Positions 14,948-21,891 of a stretch of 21,895 bases of DNA are shown here, piece after piece. The number at the start of each line of letters is the position of its first letter. Position 1 is the stretch's first letter. The position numbers and the translations under genes are program-made. Under the pieces are notes generated by a model. That model did not search any database and was not told the origin of the DNA. It saw nothing but the letters and a program-made list of their open reading frames with translations. The stretch covers positions 1 to 21,895 of the forward strand of contig JAQVVC010000008.1 of NCBI GenBank assembly GCA_028699175.1, read 5' to 3'. The stretch is from Bacilli bacterium (GTDB lineage: Bacteria > Bacillota_I > Bacilli_A > RF39 > UBA660).

Positions 14948-15319
14948 ATGAATTGTATATTTTGTAAAATTAATAACGGAGAAATTCCATCACAAATACT
15001 ATATGAAGATGATGTAGTAAAGGTAATTATGGATGCTAACCCAACTAGTAATGGTCATATATTAATTATACCAGTTAAACATTATAACGATTTTTTAAAT
15101 ATAGATGATAATACACTTATTCATATTCATAAAATAGCAAAACTAATGAAAAAATATTTATTTGAAAGTTTAAATCCTGATGGCTTAGCATTAATTAATA
15201 ATTATGGTATAAATCAATTAATTAAACATTACCATTTACATTTAATTCCAGTTTATAAAGAAAAACAACCAATAAAAAATATTAATGATATATATCAAAA
15301 AATAAGAAGTGTTATTTAA
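14948..15319 (+). CDS. HIT-family nucleotide-binding protein
   Basis: A 123-residue histidine triad protein, a small dimeric nucleotide hydrolase or transferase of the HinT type. It begins MNCIFCKINNGEIPS, the family's usual opening, with LYEDD and the ANPTSNGHILIIPVKH block following. The triad itself is HYHLHLIPV near residue 100 (His-x-His-x-His). The start is ATG at 14948; a GTG nine bases upstream is part of the ribosome site AGGTGAT and is rejected. Length is a little short of the usual 135-145. The natural substrate, often a nucleoside phosphoramidate or adenylate, cannot be told. A terminator overlaps its last codons. Confidence 0.92.
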   Translation: MNCIFCKINNGEIPSQILYEDDVVKVIMDANPTSNGHILIIPVKHYNDFLNIDDNTLIHIHKIAKLMKKYLFESLNPDGLALINNYGINQLIKHYHLHLIPVYKEKQPIKNINDIYQKIRSVI

Positions 15320-15336
15320 TACTTCTTATTTTTTAT
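15298..15336 (+). terminator. Terminator of the HIT-family gene
   Basis: AAAAATAAGAAGT (15298-15310) pairs with ACTTCTTATTTTT (15321-15333) over a ten-base loop that holds the stop codon; a T-rich run follows. Confidence 0.75.
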
Positions 15337-15354
15337 TCTCAAATCTTAAGATAA

Positions 15355-15382
15355 ATTAAAAAACTTTCTTTATAGAAAGTTT
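15355..15382 (-). terminator. Terminator of infC-rpmI-rplT
   Basis: On the minus strand AAACTTTC (15382-15375) pairs with GAAAGTTT (15368-15361) over a six-base loop, followed by TTTAATTT. It lies just after the rplT stop. Confidence 0.7.
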
Positions 15383-15385
15383 AAA

Positions 15386-15931
15386 TTATTTTAAAGCAGC
15401 AATTAATTCTGCTTTTTTCATTGTTGTATATCTAGAAATGTTTTTATCTTTAGCTAATTTCTTTAATTCTACAACTGTCAAATTACTTAAATCCAATTTT
15501 TCGTCTTTTATTTCAACTTCTTTTGTTGTCTTAGTTTTAACTTCAGATTTTACTTCATCATTTTTGGCTGTTTTTCCATTTAAAGTATCTTTAGCAATAA
15601 TAACTAATTTAGTAAAATAACTAGGATTATCAATAGCTATTTCACTTAACATTTTACGATTGATATCAACATTAGCTTTTGATAAACCATTAATGAATCT
15701 TGAATAATTTATATCATTTTCATGACATGCAGCATTTATTCTTGTTATCCATAATTTTCTAAAATTTCTTTTATTTACTTTACGATCACGATAAGCATAT
15801 TCCCCACTGTGGAATGTTTGTTCTTGAGCTGTTTTAAATAATCTATGTTTACTTCCAAAATAGCCTTTTGCTTGTTTTAAAACTTTTCTTCTTCTGTTTT
15901 TTGCTACAGATCCGCCTTTAACTCTTGTCAT
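15386..15931 (-). CDS. rplT: 50S ribosomal protein L20 with C-terminal Rho_N-like extension
   Basis: A 181-residue protein, about 60 longer than ordinary L20 (117-120). Residues 1 to about 120 are standard L20: MTRVKGGSVAKNRRRKVLK, the basic helix with GYFGSKHRLF, AYRDRKVNKRNFRKLWI and the C-terminal INRKMLSEIA block. A charged linker rich in Lys, Glu and Thr follows. Residues 146-181 have the pattern of the Rho N-terminal (SAP-like) helix domain: NLTVVELKKLAKDKNI, then TTMKKAELIAALK. L20 is essential for 50S assembly and represses its own operon in Bacillus. The extra domain might bind nucleic acid, which is inference. AGGTGAT overlaps the rpmI stop, so translation is coupled. Confidence 0.93.
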   Translation of the reverse strand: MTRVKGGSVAKNRRRKVLKQAKGYFGSKHRLFKTAQEQTFHSGEYAYRDRKVNKRNFRKLWITRINAACHENDINYSRFINGLSKANVDINRKMLSEIAIDNPSYFTKLVIIAKDTLNGKTAKNDEVKSEVKTKTTKEVEIKDEKLDLSNLTVVELKKLAKDKNISRYTTMKKAELIAALK

Positions 15932-15941
15932 TATTTATCAC

Positions 15942-16130
15942 CTAGATAACAGAACTTAATCTGTCAGCGTCTCCTTTCGCTAATATACCTTTATTTCTTC
16001 TTTGTCTTACTTGTTTACTAGAATCTTTAGCAGTATTATGATTACCACCTGATTTTTTAAAAACTAAAGTTCCATTTTTCTTCTTTTTAAAAACCTTACT
16101 GCTAGCTTTATGAGTTTTTTGTTTTGGCAT
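15942..16130 (-). CDS. rpmI: 50S ribosomal protein L35
   Basis: A 62-residue, highly basic L35 beginning MPKQKTHKASSKVFKKKKNG. Family features include KSGGNHNTAKDSSKQVRQ in the middle and a C-terminal GDADRLSSVI, close to the usual ADxxRI/L ending. It sits between infC and rplT in the conserved order. GGAGG stands seven bases before the ATG and follows the infC stop; its own TAG lies in the rplT ribosome site. Confidence 0.96.
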   Translation of the reverse strand: MPKQKTHKASSKVFKKKKNGTLVFKKSGGNHNTAKDSSKQVRQRRNKGILAKGDADRLSSVI

Positions 16131-16143
16131 CTTTATTTCCTCC

Positions 16144-16674
16144 TTATTTTTTTGGTGCTAAAATCATTGTCATTGTTCTACCATCTAATTTAGGTTGAGT
16201 TTCAATTGTGCCTGATTCAGATAATGAATTGGCAAATTTAATTAATATTTCTTTACCTAGTTCAGTATGAGCCATTTGTCTACCTTTAAACCTTAATGAA
16301 GCTTTAATTTTATGACCTTTATTTAAATATTCTTCAGCATTCTTTTTGCGAGTATTAAAGTCTCCCACATCAATAGTAACAGAAAATTGATATTCTTTTA
16401 TATCTTTAGTGTTAGATCTTTGATTTTTCAAAGCTTCTTTTTGTTTTTTCTGTTTTTCATAACGATACTTATTATAATCCATAATTTTCCCAACGGGATG
16501 ATCATTATGTTCACTCATTAAAACAAGGTCTAAACCCGCATAATTTGCTAATGTTAAAGCATCCTCAAGTTTTTTAATCCCCATTTGTTCTCCATTTGGG
16601 CCTATAACCATAAGCTCACTAACCTTTATATTTTCATTAGTAGGTAAATCATCTTTTCTGATATTTGCTATTAT
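16144..16674 (-). CDS. infC: Translation initiation factor IF-3, probable AUA start
   Basis: IF-3 blocks premature 50S joining and checks the start codon. From the first ATG (16611) only 155 residues are read, and the N-terminus would begin in mid-domain. Upstream in frame lies IANIRKDDLPTNENIKVSEL, which continues the IF-3 N-domain up to a GGAGGTG ribosome site (16685-16679). No ATG, GTG or TTG exists in that stretch; the first codons after the site are ATA (16674-16672) and ATA (16671-16669). The spacing of six bases favours the first. That gives 176 residues, the normal length. infC in E. coli starts with AUU, and IF-3 represses its own rare-start mRNA. The C-domain, with GHKIKASLRFKGRQMAHTE, is normal. 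Confidence 0.92.
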   Translation of the reverse strand: MIANIRKDDLPTNENIKVSELMVIGPNGEQMGIKKLEDALTLANYAGLDLVLMSEHNDHPVGKIMDYNKYRYEKQKKQKEALKNQRSNTKDIKEYQFSVTIDVGDFNTRKKNAEEYLNKGHKIKASLRFKGRQMAHTELGKEILIKFANSLSESGTIETQPKLDGRTMTMILAPKK

Positions 16675-16690
16675 AAAGCACCTCCATAAT

Positions 16691-16815
16691 CAAAAAGTGA
16701 ATGCAATGAATGCATCCACTAAAAACCTAATTATATTTTAAAAATACTTTAGCTTTTTACCTATTCAAACATATGAATCAGGTGGATGTGGATACATCGC
16801 TTTCCTTTAAATGAC
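16691..16815 (-). promoter_or_regulatory. infC operon leader with terminator/antiterminator attenuator
   Basis: The leader runs about 140 bases from the promoter to infC. A ten-base-pair hairpin with one G-U pair (16720-16711 with 16705-16696) and five T (16696-16692) forms an intrinsic terminator 7 bases ahead of the infC ribosome site. Upstream, CATCCAC (16788-16782) is a perfect seven-base partner of GTGGATG (16719-16713), the terminator's 5' arm, so the two pairings exclude each other. Bacillus controls this operon by L20-dependent premature termination in the leader; the arrangement here fits that. Whether L20 is the signal is inferred from the known case. Confidence 0.8.
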
Positions 16816-16821
16816 AAAAAT

Positions 16822-16849
16822 ATTATATCACTTTTAGTGTTTTTGTCAA
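16822..16849 (-). promoter_or_regulatory. infC-rpmI-rplT promoter
   Basis: On the minus strand TTGACA (16849-16844), a 16-base spacer and TATAAT (16827-16822), the latter preceded by TGA as an extended -10. Confidence 0.8.
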
Positions 16850-16860
16850 CTGTTTTAAAT

Positions 16861-17099
16861 AATTGACATTTAAATATATCTGCCACTCCTATATATTATA
16901 TTAATAATTATTGAAAAAAAACCATATTTATATTATTTTACCCTTAAAATTATTTTACCAGTTATTTTATTTTTTTTGTTCTTCTATAATTAATTCTATT
17001 TTATAAGTAGCAAATGTTGTTAATTTAATGCACTTTCGATTATTAAAAGTATTAAACTTCATATAATTTTCAATTATTTTCAAAACAGATTTAAAATTG
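16861..17099. other. A+T-rich gene-free stretch
   Basis: About 240 bases between the infC promoter and the germination operon. It is A+T-rich with long T-runs on the plus strand. A TTGACA at 16863-16868 has no -10 box at a workable distance. No convincing gene, structured RNA or terminator was seen. Confidence 0.5.
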
Positions 17100-17130
17100 T
17101 TATATAAAAAATAAAATATAACTCATAATA
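17100..17130 (+). promoter_or_regulatory. Possible forespore (sigma-G-like) promoter of the gerA operon
   Basis: CATAATA at 17124-17130 fits the -10 pattern of the sigma-F/sigma-G class, and TTATA at 17100-17104 is a tolerable -35 with a 19-base spacer. The start would be near 17137, just ahead of the gerAA ribosome site GGTGAT (17141-17146). Known gerA operons use sigma-G. A TATAAT at 17135-17140 is too close to the gene to be its -10. Confidence 0.4.
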
Positions 17131-17149
17131 AATATATAATGGTGATAAT

Positions 17150-18547
17150 ATGGAAAATGTTGATTTAATTTTAAAATTATTTAATGGCAATCCTGATTTA
17201 ATGGTAAGAAAAATAAAAAAGAATTTTAAAACAATATATATACTATTTTTAGCATCGGTCTCTAGTAGTGATTTAGTAAATAAATATATCATAAAAAACT
17301 TAACAACGCCAAATTTTAAATTTAAAAGTATTAAAGAAATAATAGCTGCTCCTAATTTAAAAGTAATAAATTCTGATGAAGTAGAGTTTCATATATGTAG
17401 CGGATATACTATAATAATTGAAAATAATACTATTTTTGCAATTGAAACTAAAACTTCATTCGATAGATCTATAGATCGCGCTCAAGTAGAGCCTTCCCTT
17501 TATGGTCCAAAAGACTCATTCATCGAAAATTATCAAAAAAATATAGGATTAATAAAAAGAAGAATAAAAAGTCATCATTTAAAAATTAAAGATTTTATTC
17601 TTGGAAGATATTCTAAAACAAATGTGGGATTATTATATATTGATAATATCGTTAAACAAGATTTAGTAAATGATGTTTCTAAAAGATTAAATAATATTAA
17701 TACTGAAGCTATAATCACCTCTGGTGAATTAAAACAATTTTTAACAGATGAAAATAAAAATGTTTTTCCGGCCATTAAATTATCGGAAAGACCTGATACA
17801 ATAGTAAGAGCATTACTTTCTGGTAAAATTGTGATATTAGTTGATACTTCACCTTTTGCTATTATTTTACCTGCTGTTTTAGCCGATTATATTAATCCTA
17901 CTGATGATTATTTTACTAATAGTATTAATACTAATTTTTTAAAATTTTTAAGAATATTCTGTTTTATAATAACAATTATTACTCCCGCTTTATATATTGC
18001 GATAACTAATTTTAACCAAGAATCAATTCCCGCTAAATTTTTAATGAATATCTCTACTCAACGATTCGGAGTACCTTTTCCTTCGATAATTGAAGCTTTA
18101 ATTATGTTATTTGTATGTGAACTATTAAGAGAAAGTGATTTAAGGTTTCCTAATAGTTATGGTAGTGCTATATCTATACTAGGTGCTTTAATAATTGGTG
18201 AATCAGCTGTTGCATCTGGAATTGTAAGTCCGATCATGATTATTATCATAGCTTTGACTTTTTTATCATGTTTAATCTTTAATGAAGTAGAAATAACGGG
18301 AGCTATTAGAGCATGGAGATTTATTTTCTTATTATTTGCCGCCTTTTTAGGTCTATATGGTTTTGCATTATGTACTTTATTAATGATGATAAATTTATGT
18401 TCATATAAATCATTTAATCTCGCTTATATGTTTCCTTTATCACCACTTGATTTATCTTATTTAAAAGAAACCTTAATAAAAACTAAAAGGAAAAAAAATA
18501 ATTATCGTAGTAAATATTTAACTGATAATATTAGAAAGCAAGTTTAA
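17150..18547 (+). CDS. gerAA: Spore germinant receptor A subunit (GerAA family)
   Basis: A 465-residue GerA-type protein of the spore inner membrane. With the B and C subunits it forms the nutrient receptor that starts germination. The N-terminal soluble half carries the family's best block: EPSLYGPKDSFIENYQKN, RRRIK-type basic residues and RYSKTNVGLLYIDNI (about residues 122-168). Residues from about 255 to 435 hold the membrane helices, with SIPAKFLMNIS, a PFPSIIEALIM segment and LLRESDLRFPNSYGSAISILGALIIGESAV, all typical. GGTGAT lies three bases before the ATG. First gene of an A-C-B operon. The symbol denotes the family; the germinant is unknown. Confidence 0.93.
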   Translation: MENVDLILKLFNGNPDLMVRKIKKNFKTIYILFLASVSSSDLVNKYIIKNLTTPNFKFKSIKEIIAAPNLKVINSDEVEFHICSGYTIIIENNTIFAIETKTSFDRSIDRAQVEPSLYGPKDSFIENYQKNIGLIKRRIKSHHLKIKDFILGRYSKTNVGLLYIDNIVKQDLVNDVSKRLNNINTEAIITSGELKQFLTDENKNVFPAIKLSERPDTIVRALLSGKIVILVDTSPFAIILPAVLADYINPTDDYFTNSINTNFLKFLRIFCFIITIITPALYIAITNFNQESIPAKFLMNISTQRFGVPFPSIIEALIMLFVCELLRESDLRFPNSYGSAISILGALIIGESAVASGIVSPIMIIIIALTFLSCLIFNEVEITGAIRAWRFIFLLFAAFLGLYGFALCTLLMMINLCSYKSFNLAYMFPLSPLDLSYLKETLIKTKRKKNNYRSKYLTDNIRKQV

Positions 18548-18548
18548 A

Positions 18549-19577
18549 ATGAAAAAAATTATTTTAATTATTACCTGTTTATTATTAACTGGTTGCTATA
18601 ATTATAAAGAAACAAATAATCTTGCAATTGCTTCTTCTTTAGCAATCAATTTTAAAGATGATAATTTTGAAGTAATTATCGAAATTGGTGAAAATAATAA
18701 AGATGGTAAATATTCATCATATATTTTAAAAGGAAAAGGTACATCAATTGAATCAGCCATAAAAAATGCTTCAACTGCACTTAATAAAGATTTATATTTT
18801 ATCAATCTCGATATTTTATTAATATCTTCTGATGCTGCTAATTTAAAATTAAATAATATTCTAGATTTTATCGCTCGGGATAATAATTTTTCATTTGATT
18901 ATAATATTGCCATATGCGATAAAAGTGAAGAAGTAATTCAAACTATCATTAATCAAGAAAAAATATTTGGCAATTATATAAAAAGTGTTTATGATAATAC
19001 AAATAATAATTTAATTAATATCAAAATAAGTAATTTATTAGATCTATATTTAAATAATTATCAGGATATAATATTACCAATTTTTGATATCCAAAATGAA
19101 GCAATAATAATGAATAGAGCTGCAATATTTAATAAGTTAGATATTGTCAATTATATTGAAGGAGAAGAAATTGCTATCTATAATATATTAAATAATAATT
19201 TTATGAACTATTATTTAAACTTTAACTTTAATGATAGAAAAGCAGTTCTTAAAGGAAATAATTATTTATCAAAAATTATTTATCAAAATAATACCATAAA
19301 AATATTTACTCGCTTAGAAGGCGACTTAATTGAAACTGAAAATTTTAATATTAATAATAAAGAACATTTAAAAATAATAAATAATGAATTTAAAAAAAGA
19401 ATTAATAATTTGATTACTAAATTATATTCCAATAACAGTGATATTTTAGGTTTTAGAAATATAATTTATAAGCAGAATAAACATCTTGATAGTTCATTAA
19501 ATAAAATAAATTATCAAATTTATACCAAAATAATAATTAATGATTATTCTTTAATATTGGATAATATAGGTGATTAA
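18549..19577 (+). CDS. gerAC: Spore germinant receptor C subunit lipoprotein (GerAC family)
   Basis: A 342-residue lipoprotein with a short signal peptide and lipobox LLTGC, the lipidated Cys being C16. The mature part starts YNYKETNNLAIASSLAINF, matching the W/Y-x-x-x-E-I/L-x-x-L-A opening of GerC proteins. GKGTSIESAIKNASTALNKDLYFINLDILLIS corresponds to the family's domain 1 segment. C-terminal positions are poorly conserved and Asn/Ile-rich; it is a little shorter than the usual 370-400. The ATG is one base after the gerAA stop and its own ribosome site is weak, so coupling is likely. The protein sits on the outer face of the inner spore membrane. Confidence 0.88.
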   Translation: MKKIILIITCLLLTGCYNYKETNNLAIASSLAINFKDDNFEVIIEIGENNKDGKYSSYILKGKGTSIESAIKNASTALNKDLYFINLDILLISSDAANLKLNNILDFIARDNNFSFDYNIAICDKSEEVIQTIINQEKIFGNYIKSVYDNTNNNLINIKISNLLDLYLNNYQDIILPIFDIQNEAIIMNRAAIFNKLDIVNYIEGEEIAIYNILNNNFMNYYLNFNFNDRKAVLKGNNYLSKIIYQNNTIKIFTRLEGDLIETENFNINNKEHLKIINNEFKKRINNLITKLYSNNSDILGFRNIIYKQNKHLDSSLNKINYQIYTKIIINDYSLILDNIGD

Positions 19578-20537
19578 ATGAAAAATACAAAACAAGAATA
19601 TAATTCTCTACTTTATTTAATTTCTCAACCCCTATTTCTAGGGATTGGTTTTATTAAAATAATAAGAGATTTAGAAAATGATTACTGGATAGGAATTATT
19701 TTAGGCGTAATTATTGGGTTATTTATTAATTATATATTACATCTTCTACCTCATAACAATAATAAAATTATTTTTACCTTAATAAATATTTGTATCTTAT
19801 TAATTATTACCACAATATTAACTAATTGTATTTCATTATTATATTTAAATAAAACCCCTATTAATATAATATTAATTCCATTATTAATAGTTGCTATTTA
19901 TTCTAGTACTAAGGGTGATGAGACAATATTTAAAGCTGCCAATATTATTGTTTTAATTAATGTTTTCCTTTTTACTATTGCTTTTATATCCTTAATACCT
20001 CTAATATCAATAAATAATTTTTTACCTATAATAGGTAATTCTTCAATTATAAGTATCCTATTATCTAGTTTAGATTTTGCTCTTATTAGTACTACTTCTT
20101 TAATATTATTCCCTAACTTAAAAAAGAATTATAATTATAAAGTTTATTTAGTTAGTTCCTTAACTATAGTAACATTTTTCCTATTAATAATTGGCACTTT
20201 AGGAATTAATGTAGCATCAATATTTAACTATCCCGAATATATTATATTTAAAAGAGTTTCTTTTTTAGATTTTTTTGATAATATTCAAAATATTATATTT
20301 ATGATGTGGATATTTTCTTCTTTTTCCTTAATAGGTTTATGTTCACTTAATATTAGAAAAAATACTAATAAAAAAATATTACTAATTATTATGATTTTCA
20401 TCTTTTTAATTAGTAATATAATAGGTAATTATAATTTATTTAATTTTATTTATTTAAATATCAGATATCTATTATTAATAATATTAGGATTATTTATCTT
20501 AAATAAAATTATAAGTAAACTTAAGTTAAAGAAATAA
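19578..20537 (+). CDS. gerAB: Spore germinant receptor B subunit (GerAB-type permease fold)
   Basis: A 319-residue integral membrane protein of about ten hydrophobic helices with the APC-transporter-like fold of the GerB family, which holds the germinant-binding site in known receptors. The opening helix SLLYLISQPLFLGIGFI and the YWIGIILGVIIGLFINY segment follow the family layout, though sequence identity to the Bacillus protein looks low and it is about 45 residues shorter. AGGTGAT (19568-19574) lies within the last gerAC codons, and the ATG directly follows the gerAC stop. It is called partly on hydrophobicity and partly on its place in the A-C-B operon. Its 3' end overlaps the convergent surface-protein gene by 17 bases. 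Confidence 0.82.
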   Translation: MKNTKQEYNSLLYLISQPLFLGIGFIKIIRDLENDYWIGIILGVIIGLFINYILHLLPHNNNKIIFTLINICILLIITTILTNCISLLYLNKTPINIILIPLLIVAIYSSTKGDETIFKAANIIVLINVFLFTIAFISLIPLISINNFLPIIGNSSIISILLSSLDFALISTTSLILFPNLKKNYNYKVYLVSSLTIVTFFLLIIGTLGINVASIFNYPEYIIFKRVSFLDFFDNIQNIIFMMWIFSSFSLIGLCSLNIRKNTNKKILLIIMIFIFLISNIIGNYNLFNFIYLNIRYLLLIILGLFILNKIISKLKLKK

Positions 20538-21891
20538 TCATTATGCCTTCTGGTAAACTTGTTTCAGTCATTATCCATGTTTTTATTTCTTCATTATTTA
20601 CATAAATCTCTGATAATAAAGAAATATTATTAAACATTAAATTTTTTGTACTCGTAGGTATACCCCAGTTATCCAATCTTAAACTTTGAATATTTGATGA
20701 ATCAAACATATTATCCATATTTGTAATTTTATTTATGTTCCATAAACTTAAGTTTAGACTAGCTAAATTCACTTTATTAAACATATAACTAGTACTTAAT
20801 ACATTAGATGTATCCCAAGAACTTAAATCAAGGTGTAAATCAGTTTTATTTTGTCCAAAATTATTAAACATATTGGACATATTAGTTACACTAGAAGTGT
20901 CTAAATTTTCTAACCCCATAATATTTAAAGTACTTGATAAAGAACCTATATTATTAAACATATTGGACATATTGGTTACAAATCTAGTATCAAAATTGTA
21001 TAGATTTAAGGTTTTTAAGTAAGGTAAATTACTAAATAAATAACTTGAATTTTCATTAGCTATTACGCCAGCATTTTGCCCTATTGTTACTTTATACCTT
21101 CCATCAATACCAGTATCTTCATACCAAGCAATAATAGTATTATTTTCATCTTTAGATACATCCCATGATCCTATAGCAGTTGTCGGAACTTCCTTAGAAT
21201 TTGAAAACTCAATACTTTCTATTTGATCTTTATTAATTGGGCCATTTAAAAATGGTGTATTTGCTTCTTCATAACTTATTATTTCTTTTAATTGATCTGG
21301 TTTATAGGTTGTTACCGCAATTATAGATAATTTTACATTAATATTCTTATTAGCAATACTTTCATCAGTCCATATATTTTCATTATTAGAATTTAACCAC
21401 ATTCTATAATCATAAGTATGTTCTTCCATATTTTCAAAATGTCCTTTTAATAAAACATAATTATGAATTGTATTTTCAATTATCATTGTTGATGTTTCTT
21501 TTTCTAAAGCGTCTATTGAAGATGCTTTTAAATTTTTAGGGCCATTTAATGATACTTTAATATAGTTTTCATTAGTTAAAGTACTTGTATCAATTAAAGA
21601 CATTATTATTTTATATTCAACATATGTTTGGCATTTATTAACTACTTTAAAAGTATAAGGAACTGTATTTAGTCCTTGAGCATCAGTTATCGGGTATGAA
21701 TTTGCTAAATTTAATTCATCAGATACTCCTGTTATCGATACTTCCATACAATCTAAAGTTGTAAATACATTAGCTTCTTCTTGAGTTATTTCTGTTTTTA
21801 AAAAAGAATATGTAACTGCAAATACAGAAACAAGCAATAGTATAATGCCAGTAACTATATATATTATATACTTCTTAGCGGTTATATTCAT
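20521..21891 (-). CDS. Membrane-anchored surface protein with DUF285/BspA-type repeats
   Basis: A 456-residue protein with one N-terminal membrane helix (about residues 8-30) and no C-terminal LPxTG. Residues 31 to about 200 form a beta-rich region that opens like TasA/camelysin-type proteins (TYSFLKTEITQ, then DCMEVSITG). From about residue 240 come DUF285 features: IGSWDVSKDENNTIIAWYED, NAGVIANENSSYLFSNL, and then four or so repeats with the theme W/F-D-T-S-x-V-T-N-M-S-N-M-F. Such repeats are common in surface proteins of host-associated bacteria and Mollicutes, with suggested roles in adhesion. The ATG at 21891 is four bases from the window's end, so its ribosome site is not visible. Confidence 0.75.
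   Translation of the reverse strand: MNITAKKYIIYIVTGIILLLVSVFAVTYSFLKTEITQEEANVFTTLDCMEVSITGVSDELNLANSYPITDAQGLNTVPYTFKVVNKCQTYVEYKIIMSLIDTSTLTNENYIKVSLNGPKNLKASSIDALEKETSTMIIENTIHNYVLLKGHFENMEEHTYDYRMWLNSNNENIWTDESIANKNINVKLSIIAVTTYKPDQLKEIISYEEANTPFLNGPINKDQIESIEFSNSKEVPTTAIGSWDVSKDENNTIIAWYEDTGIDGRYKVTIGQNAGVIANENSSYLFSNLPYLKTLNLYNFDTRFVTNMSNMFNNIGSLSSTLNIMGLENLDTSSVTNMSNMFNNFGQNKTDLHLDLSSWDTSNVLSTSYMFNKVNLASLNLSLWNINKITNMDNMFDSSNIQSLRLDNWGIPTSTKNLMFNNISLLSEIYVNNEEIKTWIMTETSLPEGIMIISLT
20861..20980 (-). repeat. Near-identical in-frame DNA repeats in the DUF285 gene
   Basis: A 30-base unit at 20861-20890 recurs at 20951-20980 with one mismatch, 90 bases apart and in the same reading frame. 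It encodes the VTNMSNMFNN core of the repeat. This suggests recent duplication or repeat exchange within the gene. Confidence 0.8.

Noticed and set aside
16144..16611. ATG at 16611 as the infC start
   Set aside because: It lacks a ribosome site and cuts off the conserved N-domain residues that continue upstream.
16863..16900. Plus-strand promoter at TTGACA (16863-16868)
   Set aside because: The nearest -10-like box leaves a spacer of about 23 bases.
17135..17140. TATAAT as the gerAA -10 box
   Set aside because: It touches the ribosome site, so transcription would begin about three bases before the ATG and omit that site.
17080..17292. 70-residue minus-strand reading frame before gerAA
   Set aside because: Composition is the hydrophobic shadow of an A+T-rich region and it lies opposite the gerAA start.
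20861..20980. Spaced repeats as a CRISPR array
   Set aside because: Only two copies, in frame within a repeat protein, with spacers that encode the same protein domain.
95..21891. Use of genetic code 4 (UGA as Trp), as in other very A+T-rich Bacillota relatives
   Set aside because: infB, nusA and rbfA end in TGA with overlapping starts of the next gene, and Trp is written TGG throughout.
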